A DNA stretch of 64,000 nucleotides, taken from assembly GCF_026788005.1 (NCBI RefSeq), contig NZ_JABEPE010000006.1, positions 124,001 through 188,000 of the forward strand, written 5' to 3'. Origin of the DNA: Alteromonas sp. a30. Its GTDB lineage: Bacteria > Pseudomonadota > Gammaproteobacteria > Enterobacterales > Alteromonadaceae. Below are positions 10,005 through 19,544 of this stretch, one piece after another (position 1 is the first letter of the stretch; every line of letters starts with the position of its first letter). The notes beneath the pieces were generated by a model. The model did no database searches. It saw only the letters and a program-made list of their open reading frames with translations, and was not told the origin of the DNA. The position numbers and the translations under genes were made by a program.

Positions 10005-10715
10005 ATGCAGGTTTTTGCACATCGTGGCGCAAGCGGTGAATTTCCAGAAAACACATTACTGGCGATAGAAGCAGCTATACAACAAGGGGCTGACGGTATT
10101 GAGCTTGATGTCCAACAAGCGCTTGATGATTTAGCCGTCACACACGATAGGTATTACAAATCAGGGGATGATTATCACTCCGTTGCATCCACTCCTATGC
10201 AGGCATTACAACAGCATGCTTTGCCTGAAAACCAATTTATTCCAACGTTAACGCAAGTTATGCAATGTATTAGTGGGCGCTGCGCGGTAAATATAGAGTT
10301 GAAAACGCTCATTCAATTTGATGCTTTTAAACATTTGCTTACGTCAGCCATCAACGAATATCAGTTTGCACCAGAGCAAATTATTGTTTCTGCATTCAAT
10401 CATCATATTTTGAAAGTCATACAGGAATGGGATCTGGGAGTGGAGATCGCCGCGCTAACATCATCTTTGTATTTGGACCTAGCCAGTTTCGCAGTCAATA
10501 TGGGGGCGAATGCCGTTCATGCTGACGTCAACGCCCTTACACCATCTTTGGTAGAAGATGCACATCAGTTTGGGCTAGCGGTGCGCGTTTATACGGTAGA
10601 TTTACCGCAAGACATTGAAATGTTGCAGAAGTGGGGAGTCGACGCGATTTTTTCAAACTTCCCCAAGCGGGCTAAACAGCTAATTGCGGAAAATCAGTAC
10701 AAACTGAATCGCTAG
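10005..10715 (+). CDS. Glycerophosphodiester phosphodiesterase
   Basis: A 236-residue cytoplasmic GDPD-family TIM barrel that would hydrolyse glycerophosphodiesters to glycerol-3-phosphate and an alcohol. Diagnostic motifs are HRGASGEFPENT at the N-terminus, GIELDVQ with the metal-binding Glu/Asp, THD, and NIELK. No signal peptide, so it is the UgpQ-like intracellular type. It starts two bases after the transporter stop, consistent with one transcript, and ends one base before the convergent response-regulator gene. Confidence 0.93.
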   Translation: MQVFAHRGASGEFPENTLLAIEAAIQQGADGIELDVQQALDDLAVTHDRYYKSGDDYHSVASTPMQALQQHALPENQFIPTLTQVMQCISGRCAVNIELKTLIQFDAFKHLLTSAINEYQFAPEQIIVSAFNHHILKVIQEWDLGVEIAALTSSLYLDLASFAVNMGANAVHADVNALTPSLVEDAHQFGLAVRVYTVDLPQDIEMLQKWGVDAIFSNFPKRAKQLIAENQYKLNR

Positions 10716-10716
10716 A

Positions 10717-11868
10717 CTAGAAAAGCTCAACATCGGCATCTTTGACTTCCTCAACCACTGGCTGTTCTTGTTTTTCCTCAACAACATTTAACGCTTCACG
10801 GCACTTACCTAAGGTTTCTTGAACCTTCTCTAAACTGTCCGTAGCTTCACGCTTTGTAATTTCTGTCTCAATTAGGTTAACAAAGTATGCTTCTTGTTCT
10901 TCATCTAAATGTAATTGATGAAAACTTTGTGACACTTTGTTTTCAATATTAATGAGTATTTCGCGTTGTTCTTTGTCCATCGACTCTAAATTTTCGCCAA
11001 TTAATGTTACCGCGCCATCGAGTGATTTTTTTGCCTCTATTAACGCTTGGTGTTCGCAGATTGCAATAAACCTTGCATCAATTGCCGGCACCATTTTGGC
11101 TAATAAATCTAATAGATTATCGTAAGAGCGAGTTCCTGCCAATGGCATATTTTTAACTAACACAGAAACATGGTTATCATTAAAAATTGAACGCTTACCA
11201 AAGTGATAAATCCGTCCATGACTTTTCAATAGGTCAAATATTTGCATTTCAATATCACTGCATTCATTTACATCTGCATCATAACTATATAGCCGAGTTT
11301 TAGATCGTAATTGAACAGCCGTATGAAAACCTTGATTTAGCATGTACATCATTAATTCATTTGCTAAAGTACGAGCTGAATGGCATTTATTCATTCGAGC
11401 AATCAGTTCTAATCCGCTGCCATAAGAAGCCGATTGCATCATCACCGTTTCTGCTATCCCCTTGATGTCACTATCTTTACTTTCAAGTTCGCGGATTTTG
11501 TCAATGTCTCGTGAGAAACGTAGCATCCTTTCTTTGAAGGCGGTAACGTTGAAGGGTTTGCAAATGTAATCCCCTACACCTAATTCATAGGCTTCGCGCA
11601 CCAAATTCTCGTTAGAGTCAGCACTTAAAATGACAATTTGTGGTTGTTTTGCAATCTCTAAAACCGACACTTCACGGCAAATTTCAATCCCTGATTTCCC
11701 GGGCAAATGTATATCTAAAATGACAAAATGAAAATTATGTTTCTTAATTATTTCTATGGTTTCTTGCCCAGTTTCTGAGAAATAAATGTTGAAACTATCG
11801 CGAAACATTACGTCAAGCACTTCTCTTAAATGTTCGTCATCATCTGCTATTAAAATATCATGTTTCAA
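10717..11868 (-). CDS. Response regulator with unclassified C-terminal output region
   Basis: A 383-residue protein with an N-terminal receiver domain (about 1-120: DDDEH acidic pocket, phospho-acceptor Asp in VILDIHLPGKSG, Lys in YICKPF). A helical linker, a roughly 150-residue region that may be GAF-like, and a helical acidic tail ending DADVELF follow. No DNA-binding, GGDEF or kinase motif is seen. The frame begins with TTG 11886, but GAGAGGG lies just before TTG 11868, which I take as the start. It is divergent from the chemosensory operon, so it probably belongs to that pathway. Its output is unknown. Confidence 0.82.
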   Translation of the reverse strand: MKHDILIADDDEHLREVLDVMFRDSFNIYFSETGQETIEIIKKHNFHFVILDIHLPGKSGIEICREVSVLEIAKQPQIVILSADSNENLVREAYELGVGDYICKPFNVTAFKERMLRFSRDIDKIRELESKDSDIKGIAETVMMQSASYGSGLELIARMNKCHSARTLANELMMYMLNQGFHTAVQLRSKTRLYSYDADVNECSDIEMQIFDLLKSHGRIYHFGKRSIFNDNHVSVLVKNMPLAGTRSYDNLLDLLAKMVPAIDARFIAICEHQALIEAKKSLDGAVTLIGENLESMDKEQREILINIENKVSQSFHQLHLDEEQEAYFVNLIETEITKREATDSLEKVQETLGKCREALNVVEEKQEQPVVEEVKDADVELF

Positions 11869-12055
11869 ACTATTACCCTCTCTCAAAATTTATATTTTGA
11901 GTCCTTTTAACCAACCATTTTTGGAGAAAATAAATTTCCGAAATTAATTAACATCTCTGGAACCATATAACAAAAAATAGTCAAACAATGCGATCAATCA
12001 ACTTAATCTGAGTAATTAATAAAAAAAATATCTTTGTGCTACCTTTAATTAATAG

Positions 12056-12070
12056 TCGGTTAAGTACCGA
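12056..12070. promoter_or_regulatory. Inverted repeat ahead of the chemosensory operon
   Basis: A perfect 5-bp inverted repeat TCGGT-TAAGT-ACCGA lies about 33 bp upstream of cheY in the AT-rich divergent intergenic region (11869-12102). It may be an operator or a hairpin in the 5' leader. No convincing sigma-28 promoter was seen nearby. Short repeats of this size also arise by chance. Confidence 0.3.
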
Positions 12071-12102
12071 GAAATCTTGTAGTGACTATCGAGGGAAAAT
12101 AC

Positions 12103-12465
12103 ATGAAGAAAATTCTCACTGTTGATGACTCTGCCTCAATGAGAGCGATGGTTGTATTTACACTCCGAGGTGAAGGATATGAGGTGTCAGAAGCAGTCAA
12201 TGGTAAAGAAGGATTAGACTTAGCCAAAGCTGACATATTTGACCTTATTATTTCGGACGTCAATATGCCCATTATGAATGGGATTGAATTTGTCACCAAT
12301 GTGCGTAAAGAAGAAAAATACCGATTTACGCCTATACTCATGTTGACTACAGAGTCTGGCACCGACCTTAAACTGCAAGGTAAAGCAGCAGGAGCGACTG
12401 GCTGGATTGTAAAGCCCTTCGATCCGCAGAAGTTAATCGCCGTTGTCAAAAAGGTATTACGTTAG
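12103..12465 (+). CDS. cheY: CheY-like single-domain response regulator
   Basis: A 120-residue stand-alone receiver. Residues of the CheY fold are present: acidic pair in TVDDSAS, phospho-acceptor Asp in DLIISDVNMPIMNG, Thr in MLTTES and Lys in WIVKPFDP. The frame is open to a GTG at 12082, but GAGGGA at 12091-12096 places the start at ATG 12103 with a family-like N-terminus MKKILTVDDS. It is the first gene of the chemosensory operon. This gene order (cheY first, then cheA) resembles Pseudomonas Che2/F7 clusters. Confidence 0.95.
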   Translation: MKKILTVDDSASMRAMVVFTLRGEGYEVSEAVNGKEGLDLAKADIFDLIISDVNMPIMNGIEFVTNVRKEEKYRFTPILMLTTESGTDLKLQGKAAGATGWIVKPFDPQKLIAVVKKVLR

Positions 12466-12499
12466 CGTTTGAGTGGTTAATTTCACCCTCAGGAGATAG

Positions 12500-14608
12500 A
12501 TGTTTATGTCTGATCCGTTAGAGCGTTTCAGAGCGGTATTTTTCGAAGAGAGCGCTGAAGCCATCGACGCCATTGAGCGGAATTTGCTGAGTTTAAATGA
12601 AACCGAAGCAGATGTTGATCCAGAAATGATCGACGATATTTTTCGTTCTGCACACTCTCTGAAAGGGGGAAGTGCTACCTTTGGAATGGACTCGCTCACC
12701 CGTTTCACGCATGTGATGGAAACTCTACTAGATAAAGTAAGAGCAAATGAAATCGCGATGTCACAAGAGCTAGTCGACTGCCTTTTCTCCTCTTTGGACG
12801 TACTTCGTAATCTTGTTTCACATTACCAATATGCAGACGAAATTAATGCAAGTGAAATGCAGGTTGTTCAGCAGGAATTGGTTAGGCTGCTCAATATTGA
12901 AGGTGACATCGACGATATTACGCTTCAAGCAGACATCGCAGATGCATCCTCTGAACTTACCGAAACCGGGGAATGGAGTATTTATTTTGGACCTCACGCC
13001 GACATCCTATCATCAGGGAATGATCCCATTCGTTACTTGGAAGAATTAGCTGAACTTGGCGAACTCAACCCTAAGTGTAATACACAAAACATCCCAGATT
13101 TACTGGAACTAGACCCTGTATCCTCTTACTTCACTTGGGACCTAACGTTAACCCCAAACGAAACAGTCACCACGGAAACCTTTGATGATATTTTCTTGTG
13201 GATAGATGTTGATGCGGATCTCAAGTACGACCCCATCAAAGCGACTCAGGATAGTGAAAATAGCTCTACGGAAATTGCCATCCCTTCAGCAACAGAAAAC
13301 CGTGTTCAGGCTACAGTAGAAACTACATCAGGCGACACTCCAACAGAAGTATCAACAACATTGGAACCACAAAAGTCGGTTAGCAATGTAGCCCCCCGGA
13401 ACTCGGAAAATGGCAAACCCGCTGATAAAAAACGGACCTCCCAATCAATTCGTGTCGATTTAGAGAAAATCGACAGTTTGATCAACTTATTGGGGGAGTT
13501 AGTTATTACGCAATCAATGCTGAGTATTTACGGCGATGCCGAAAAATACCCTCAATTCGATCGCCTTTCCGAAGGGCTTTCACAACTAGAAAGACACACT
13601 CGGGAGCTTCAAGAAGGGGTCATGCGTATCCGTATGTTGCCCATTGATTTTTGTTTTAGCCGCTTTCCAAGAATGGTCAGAGATGTGGCTAAGAAATTAA
13701 ATAAATCCATTGCCGTAAAGATCATCGGAGAAACAACCGAAGTTGATAAAACCGTTATTGAGGAGCTTACCGATCCACTTGTGCATCTAGTACGCAATAG
13801 TGTCGATCACGGTATAGAACCCCCAGAAATCAGACAAGAAAAAGGCAAACCAGAGAGCGGAACCATTACCCTCAGAGCTTTTCATCAAGTTGGCAATATC
13901 ATTATTGAAATATCTGATGATGGTGCAGGACTTAATACCGAGCGCATCCGTGAAAAAGCCATCGCTAACGGCATCATTCCACCGGATAACCAACTAAACG
14001 ATCAGGCTATTCATGAATTGATATTTGCTCCGGGCTTCTCAACCGCGCAAGAAGTAACTGACCTATCAGGACGTGGTGTTGGAATGGATGTGGTCAAACG
14101 TAATATCAGGGCGCTTGGAGGCACAGTCGATGTGCGTTCGGTGCCCGAGCAAGGCTCAACTTTCACGATACGCCTACCGCTCACACTCGCGATTCTGGAC
14201 GGTCAACTCGTGAAGGTAAATCAAGAGACTTACATCATCCCAATGTTGTCGATTATTGAATCCATTCAAACCAAACCTGAAGACATTAATAAAGTCGGAG
14301 ATAAAGGGGTTTCCTTTAAATGGCGTGGCAACTTTATCCCTATTATTCACCTCGCTGAAACCTTCGGCTGCCCCATTGGTGAGCAACAAGAAGTTGAACA
14401 AGATCTCATCGTCGTTGTGGAAAGTGATGGTAAGCAGTGTGGCATCGTTGTCAACGAATTAACTAATCATCAGCAAGTGGTTGTGAAGTCTCTAGAAGCA
14501 AACTACGCCAAGGTGGAAGAGCTATCAGGTGCCACTATTTTAGGTGATGGCTCTGTCGCCCTCATTATCGACGTTGGAGCATTAATTCAGCGCGTGAGGA
14601 TGCACTAA
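12500..14608 (+). CDS. cheA: Chemotaxis histidine kinase CheA
   Basis: A 702-residue CheA. Domains in order: P1/HPt with phospho-His about residue 52 (AHSLKGGSATFGM), an atypical central segment (about 150-230) that may replace P2, and a disordered Ser/Thr/Pro linker (about 240-310). Then come P3 dimerisation (LEKIDSLINLLGELVITQ), P4 ATPase (N box LVRNSVDHGIE, G1 DDGAGLN, G2 GRGVGMDVVK) and P5, the CheW-like regulatory domain. ATG 12500 and ATG 12506 are both possible behind AGGAG. The stop overlaps the cheW start (TAATG). Confidence 0.96.
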   Translation: MFMSDPLERFRAVFFEESAEAIDAIERNLLSLNETEADVDPEMIDDIFRSAHSLKGGSATFGMDSLTRFTHVMETLLDKVRANEIAMSQELVDCLFSSLDVLRNLVSHYQYADEINASEMQVVQQELVRLLNIEGDIDDITLQADIADASSELTETGEWSIYFGPHADILSSGNDPIRYLEELAELGELNPKCNTQNIPDLLELDPVSSYFTWDLTLTPNETVTTETFDDIFLWIDVDADLKYDPIKATQDSENSSTEIAIPSATENRVQATVETTSGDTPTEVSTTLEPQKSVSNVAPRNSENGKPADKKRTSQSIRVDLEKIDSLINLLGELVITQSMLSIYGDAEKYPQFDRLSEGLSQLERHTRELQEGVMRIRMLPIDFCFSRFPRMVRDVAKKLNKSIAVKIIGETTEVDKTVIEELTDPLVHLVRNSVDHGIEPPEIRQEKGKPESGTITLRAFHQVGNIIIEISDDGAGLNTERIREKAIANGIIPPDNQLNDQAIHELIFAPGFSTAQEVTDLSGRGVGMDVVKRNIRALGGTVDVRSVPEQGSTFTIRLPLTLAILDGQLVKVNQETYIIPMLSIIESIQTKPEDINKVGDKGVSFKWRGNFIPIIHLAETFGCPIGEQQEVEQDLIVVVESDGKQCGIVVNELTNHQQVVVKSLEANYAKVEELSGATILGDGSVALIIDVGALIQRVRMH

Positions 14609-15123
14609 TGAACATGTCAACTGAACAGGATATAGCCCCCAAAGACGCTTTTAACGACCTGCAAGATACGCAAAAAGCGGAATGGCTTAGCTTCAAACTT
14701 GGCGACCTAGACTACGCTGTGGATATTCTCAAAGTTCGCGAAATTCGGACTTGGGAGCAATGTACTCGCATACCATACGCGCAAGATTACGTCACCGGAT
14801 TGATAAATTTACGCGGAGCAATTGTACCGATTGTGAATTTACGCACTCGGCTAGGCATGACCGCAAAGGCCCATGACGCAGAAACCGTGATTCTGATAAT
14901 GGATGTCGAATTGAGTGAAGGACACAAAACCATTGGGATTGTTGTTGATGCAATTTCCGAAGTCATCGAAACCGATAGCAACAATAGTCAATTTCATCCT
15001 GAGTTTGATTTAAGCATCGATAAGCGCTTTGTTGCGGGTATTGCCGATGACAACTCTAACATGTTGATTTTGCTGAATATCGATACCCTTTTGGATTTAG
15101 AACTATCGCAAACGAATAACTAA
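14608..15123 (+). CDS. cheW: CheW adaptor (first copy)
   Basis: A 171-residue CheW linking the receptor to CheA. The SH3-like double barrel is recognisable from WLSFKLGDLDYAVDILKVREI, YVTGLINLRGAIVPIVNLR and GIVVDAISEVIE. It has an N-terminal extension of about 25 residues. It overlaps cheA by one base and lies directly upstream of the receptor gene. A second, divergent cheW lies after the receptor, as in some F7-type clusters. Confidence 0.95.
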   Translation: MNMSTEQDIAPKDAFNDLQDTQKAEWLSFKLGDLDYAVDILKVREIRTWEQCTRIPYAQDYVTGLINLRGAIVPIVNLRTRLGMTAKAHDAETVILIMDVELSEGHKTIGIVVDAISEVIETDSNNSQFHPEFDLSIDKRFVAGIADDNSNMLILLNIDTLLDLELSQTNN

Positions 15124-15168
15124 ATGAACGCAAGCAGCCACTAATTGAACATTATGAGGAATAAAACC

Positions 15169-17841
15169 ATGGTCGCAACAGCTTTAATTGCTCTAGCCTT
15201 TCTCGTCAATATTGCGATCGCTTGGAGCATAGGTGCCAACCCACAAATGCCAATATATATCATGGTCATATCAATGATAGGTATTGTAGTAGCCGTTTGG
15301 CATAGTCAAATGTCTAACACAGGTGCTCAACAACACTGGAAGCAACTAACACAACAAATTCGCGACATCGTAAACCGAATCGAAATAGGCGAATTGCAAG
15401 AAGTTAAAGTCAGGGCCATTGATTCCAATAATGAAGAACTTATTCAAGCGCATCGAGCATTTAGTGATCTTATTCGAACCGTAAAAGTCTCTCTTTCAGA
15501 AAGTGATGTGTTAGCACAAGATACGAAACATTCGTTGCTTTCAGCGCAAACAGCGGTCGACAAAGCAAATACACACTTAATGTTTGCCGACGTTGACTAC
15601 AACATTGTTTATATCAATAGCCGCCTGCGCTCGATGCTCAAACAACATGAACATACGCTATCGCAGCACTTCACCGGCTTTAGCTTACAAAACTTAGTCG
15701 GCACAAACATTGACGTTTTCCATCAGGACCCCAGTCACCAACGCCAATTGCTTAGCCGCCTAACAACGGAATACCGTTCTGAAATAACTGTCGGTAACTT
15801 AACTTTCGGGCTATGTATCAACCCCGTTTATGACGAAGAAGGGGTGCGTACCGGCACTATAGTTGAGTGGACAGATTTATCAGATAGAGCTGAGCGTAAA
15901 AAGTTAATTGAGGAAAACCTGCGTATTAGTACAGCGTTAGGTTCAGTCTCAACGAATGTGATGCTTGCGGACGCGGATTACAAAATCGTTTACTTAAACG
16001 ACAGTTTACGCAACATGATGCGGACTAATGTTGATAAATTTAAGACTATTCGAGCCGATTTTGACCCAGAAAAACTCGAAGGTTTATGCATTGATATTTT
16101 TCACAAAGATCCAAGCCACCAGCGAGGATTGTTGGATAAACTCAGTCAGTCTTACACAACCGAAATAAACCTCGAAGGACTGTATTTACAGCTTACTGCG
16201 AATCCTGTTATTGACGAAAAAGGCAATCGCCTTGGCACTACACTTGAGTGGGCAGATATTTCAAATGAAAAACATGCAGAAGTTCAAGCACAAGAAAATG
16301 TGCGAATTCGGGTTGCATTAAACAACGTTACAACAAACGTTATGGTGGCTGATAATCAAAACAATATTGTTTACATCAACCAGTCAGTTTTGGCCATGCT
16401 GCGTAATGCAGCAAGTGACTTACGCAAAGACCTACCACACTTCGACCCTGATAACTTGATTGGTAAAAACGTGGATATTTTCCACAAAAACCCCGAGCAT
16501 CAAAAATCGTTATTATCCCGTTTAGAGTCCACTTACCAAGCGCAAATTTCCGTTGGCGGGCGCGCTTTCAACTTAATTGCAAACCCGGTTAAAGATAACC
16601 GCGGTGAACGCCTAGGCACCGTAGTTGAATGGAGCGATATTACATCGCAAATCAACATTCAAGAAGAAGTGGAGCGCTTAGTCAAAGACGTCAGTATTGG
16701 TCATCTTGGATCCCTCATTGATACCGGTAACAAAGAAGGCTTCTTTTTGACGATTTCTGAAGGATTGAATAATTTATCGCAAACCATTAATGCCTTTATT
16801 AAAGACATCAGTGCAACGGTCAAGAAACTCTCTGAAGGAGAACTAACCTGCAAAATTGTGAATCATTACCAAGGTAATTTTGGTGAAGTTTCAGCCGCAT
16901 TAAACAACACCATTGATAAGCTCAATGATATTTTAACAAGCATTAAACGATCCACTGATTCGATTCGTTCATCAAATCATGAAATTTCGATTGGTAACGA
17001 TCAGTTGTCTAGCCGAACAGAAAAACAAGCGTCGAATCTGGAAGAAACAGCCGCCAGTTTAGAGGAGCTAACAAGTAACGTCCGCAATACAGCAGATAAC
17101 GCAAGTACCGCTAACAAAGCAGCAAGCAGCGCCAAACAGCAAGCGCAAATAGGCGAATCCATTGTGAGCGAAGCGGTGCAATCAATGTCTGCAATTACTG
17201 ATAGCTCCAATAAGATTGTGGAGATCATCAGTGTTATTGACGACATCGCCTTCCAAACCAATTTACTTGCGCTTAACGCGTCCGTTGAAGCCGCAAGAGC
17301 AGGGGAACAAGGACGAGGCTTTGCTGTAGTTGCCAACGAAGTACGTAATCTTGCACAACGCTCTGCCATCTCAGCGAAAGAAATCAAGGAGTTAATTGAT
17401 GTCAGCTCCGATCGAGTCAGCACGGGTAGCGAACAAGTGAACAAGTGTGGTGAGTCGCTGAAAGATATATTGAACCATGTAGAAGAACTCACCACGCTCA
17501 TTTCCGATATAGCAAACTCTACTAATGAACAAGCGGCTGGAATTGGTCAGGTCAATCAAGCGGTTGCTGAATTAGATGACATTACACAACAAAATGCGGC
17601 ATTAGCAGAAGAGGCGTCTTCCGCAAGCCAGTCATCCGTGCAACAAGCTGATGAAATGGTGGATATTGTGAGCTTCTTCAGAACAGATGACGATGCCAGT
17701 AGCCATCGCCCTGTCTCTCGTCCAAAACCGATAGCGCATTCACCAAGTAGTCGTCCTGCACCTAATGAGAAGCAAGTTTCACCCAGTGACATCTCCGCTT
17801 CTTCAAAAGGCGATTCAGATGATGAGTGGCAAGAATTCTAA
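15169..17841 (+). CDS. Methyl-accepting chemotaxis protein with three PAS domains
   Basis: A roughly 890-residue receptor. Two transmembrane helices near residues 1-50 are separated by only a few residues, so there is no periplasmic sensor domain. Three similar PAS-type modules follow (about 137-245, 263-372, 390-500), each with an FH[KQ][DN]P-(S/E)HQ motif and ending GT-x-x-EW-x-D. A HAMP-like region and the signalling hairpin come next (tip [20 protein letters not shown]). The C-terminus ends EWQEF, a WxxF tether like the GWEEF of Aer2/McpB. TTG 15145 is possible, but TGAGGA before ATG 15169 favours the latter. Confidence 0.93.
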   Translation: MVATALIALAFLVNIAIAWSIGANPQMPIYIMVISMIGIVVAVWHSQMSNTGAQQHWKQLTQQIRDIVNRIEIGELQEVKVRAIDSNNEELIQAHRAFSDLIRTVKVSLSESDVLAQDTKHSLLSAQTAVDKANTHLMFADVDYNIVYINSRLRSMLKQHEHTLSQHFTGFSLQNLVGTNIDVFHQDPSHQRQLLSRLTTEYRSEITVGNLTFGLCINPVYDEEGVRTGTIVEWTDLSDRAERKKLIEENLRISTALGSVSTNVMLADADYKIVYLNDSLRNMMRTNVDKFKTIRADFDPEKLEGLCIDIFHKDPSHQRGLLDKLSQSYTTEINLEGLYLQLTANPVIDEKGNRLGTTLEWADISNEKHAEVQAQENVRIRVALNNVTTNVMVADNQNNIVYINQSVLAMLRNAASDLRKDLPHFDPDNLIGKNVDIFHKNPEHQKSLLSRLESTYQAQISVGGRAFNLIANPVKDNRGERLGTVVEWSDITSQINIQEEVERLVKDVSIGHLGSLIDTGNKEGFFLTISEGLNNLSQTINAFIKDISATVKKLSEGELTCKIVNHYQGNFGEVSAALNNTIDKLNDILTSIKRSTDSIRSSNHEISIGNDQLSSRTEKQASNLEETAASLEELTSNVRNTADNASTANKAASSAKQQAQIGESIVSEAVQSMSAITDSSNKIVEIISVIDDIAFQTNLLALNASVEAARAGEQGRGFAVVANEVRNLAQRSAISAKEIKELIDVSSDRVSTGSEQVNKCGESLKDILNHVEELTTLISDIANSTNEQAAGIGQVNQAVAELDDITQQNAALAEEASSASQSSVQQADEMVDIVSFFRTDDDASSHRPVSRPKPIAHSPSSRPAPNEKQVSPSDISASSKGDSDDEWQEF

Positions 17842-17860
17842 ATAGAGTGATGTATACGCT

Positions 17861-18352
17861 ATGAATCAAGATGACATACAGTTGCTTTGCGTCACACTTT
17901 CCGATGAGCAGTACGGTCTGAACATCACTAAAGTGCAAGAAATCAGAGCGCTCGGTAAACACCGGCGCTTGCCAAACATGCCAAAACATTGTGTTGGCGT
18001 GATTGATTTCCGAAACACGATGGTGCCAGTGATTGACCTACGAGAAATGTTTGCTTACGCCCATAGCGACATTTCCTCACAAACGGTTATCGTCGTGATG
18101 TCGATTGAAAACAAGCAAGAAACCTTGTTGATAGGCGTAGTGGTTGATTCAGTGTCAGATGTTATTTCCGTGGAGCCGACACAAGTAAAACACTCTCCTA
18201 CATTAGGAACTAAGGTTGACACCAGTTTTATACAAGGAATGTTTAAATATAACGACCACATCATCATCATTCTCACCTTGGAATCAATTCTAGAAGAGCA
18301 AGAACTCTCTGAATTGAACGACATGGTGATTACTGATTCAACATCGGCATAG
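17861..18352 (+). CDS. cheW: CheW adaptor (second copy)
   Basis: A 163-residue CheW-domain protein, clearly paralogous to but different from the first copy. It has LLCVTLSDEQYGLNITKVQEIR, GVIDFRNTMVPVIDLRE and GVVVDSVSDVI. It lies 20 bp after the receptor gene and 3 bp before the parA-like gene. Two CheW proteins per array may vary baseplate composition or recruit the ParA-like partner; the latter is my speculation. Confidence 0.94.
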   Translation: MNQDDIQLLCVTLSDEQYGLNITKVQEIRALGKHRRLPNMPKHCVGVIDFRNTMVPVIDLREMFAYAHSDISSQTVIVVMSIENKQETLLIGVVVDSVSDVISVEPTQVKHSPTLGTKVDTSFIQGMFKYNDHIIIILTLESILEEQELSELNDMVITDSTSA

Positions 18353-18355
18353 CTC

Positions 18356-19150
18356 ATGAGAGTTCTGGCTTGCGTGAATCAAAAAGGAGGCGTTGGTAAA
18401 ACAACTGTTTGTGCCAACTTAGCTTATGCGCTGTCAAAACAAGATTATAAAGTGCTTGTGCTCGACATCGATCCGCAGGGTCATTTAGGACAAAGTTTTG
18501 GGTTTTTCAACAATAACCGCCCGGGCATCGATGCCCTGCTCAAAGACGACGCCTCCTTAGAAGCGGTCACTATTTCGTTATCAGACACACTGAGCTTTAT
18601 TCCCGCTGGACCAACGCTTCAAAAATTAGAATCGATGCCAAAAGGAAAGGGGCGAGGATTGTTGTTAAAAAAAGCCATACATCAGCCAGTTAATGACTAT
18701 GATTTTATAGTAATGGATTGCCCACCATCGTCGGGTTTTTTGGTCGTTAACGCGCTCGCGGCGGCGAATGAATTAGTCGTGCCTGTCACCGCAGATTATT
18801 TCGGCATGTCTGGTTTGTCGATGTTGATGTCGACCGTACAGAACTTTGAGCGGGTTCTTGGGCGATATAAACGGAAGTGGTTCGTCGTCAGCCGACTACA
18901 AAAACGCAAATTAAGCGAAGATGTTCTGAAGAAGTTGGCACATTACTTTGATGATGACCTAGTCCCTATTCATATCGCCGAACGCGCAGTGTTAGCGGAG
19001 TCACCCAGTTATGGCAAACCTGTTATGGCTTACGCACCAACCAGCTCTTCGAGTCGCGAGTTTGCGTCCCTTGCTCAGCATATTATTCAACGTGGGGAAA
19101 AGATTGATGACAAACAAGGATCAACATCCAGAGAATCGCTTGGGGCATGA
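18356..19150 (+). CDS. ParA/Soj-family ATPase within the chemosensory operon
   Basis: A 264-residue deviant Walker-A ATPase. It has KGGVGKTT at residues 11-18, an A' motif VLDIDPQGH, Walker B IVMDCPPSS, and NALAAANELVVPVTADYF typical of ParA/Soj. Related ATPases encoded in che operons position chemosensory arrays (PpfA in Rhodobacter cytoplasmic clusters, ParC in Vibrio polar arrays), so a partitioning role is plausible. No ParP or ParB partner is adjacent. Its 3' end overlaps the next gene by 44 bp. It differs from the chromosomal parA in this window. Confidence 0.9.
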   Translation: MRVLACVNQKGGVGKTTVCANLAYALSKQDYKVLVLDIDPQGHLGQSFGFFNNNRPGIDALLKDDASLEAVTISLSDTLSFIPAGPTLQKLESMPKGKGRGLLLKKAIHQPVNDYDFIVMDCPPSSGFLVVNALAAANELVVPVTADYFGMSGLSMLMSTVQNFERVLGRYKRKWFVVSRLQKRKLSEDVLKKLAHYFDDDLVPIHIAERAVLAESPSYGKPVMAYAPTSSSSREFASLAQHIIQRGEKIDDKQGSTSRESLGA

Positions 19151-19544
19151 TCCCCTTGAGTGGCTCGAACACAGTCTTCAAGAGGAAGAAGCTACCGAGC
19201 CGGAGCAAACTGACAGCCCTCACCTCAATATTGAGCATTTTTCACTCGATGCAGATATTGGAACATTGATGCTGCCAGAGCGCCTGCTAGTGCAAATGGC
19301 AGAAAGTTTCCATGCTGACTTATGTGCCATAGTGAAAATTGAAGCGCTGAAACACCTCAATATTGATGCAAGAAACATAGAAAATATCGATACCACAGGC
19401 GTGCAACTACTCTACGCCTTGGCTGTTCACTTGCAAAAAACTCAAAGAAGCGTTGATTTAATCGAGCCTACTGACACTTTGTTGTCTGTCCTTCATGTTG
19501 CAGGGTTGGACGATTTGTTTGAGAAGTGTGCCAATGCCAGTTAA
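19107..19544 (+). CDS. STAS-domain protein
   Basis: A 145-residue protein: an acidic N-terminus (about 50 residues) followed by a STAS domain. The motif ENIDTTGVQLLYAL corresponds to the SpoIIAA-type D-S/T-x-G loop, with a Thr available for phosphorylation. The STAS frame overlaps the ParA gene by 44 bp and cheR by 11 bp, so it is translationally coupled to both. STAS proteins usually act as phospho-switched partners. Here the partner could be the ParA-like ATPase or CheR, which is untested. The frame opens earlier (19011), but GGGGAAA precedes ATG 19107. Confidence 0.87.
   Translation: MTNKDQHPENRLGHDPLEWLEHSLQEEEATEPEQTDSPHLNIEHFSLDADIGTLMLPERLLVQMAESFHADLCAIVKIEALKHLNIDARNIENIDTTGVQLLYALAVHLQKTQRSVDLIEPTDTLLSVLHVAGLDDLFEKCANAS

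Noticed and set aside
12060-12449. 129-codon open frame on the minus strand
   Set aside because: It is antisense to cheY, a clear receiver-domain gene.
17001-17501. 166-codon open frame on the minus strand
   Set aside because: It is antisense to the conserved MCP signalling domain; its Ser/Leu/Ala-rich composition is what the complement of a coiled coil gives.
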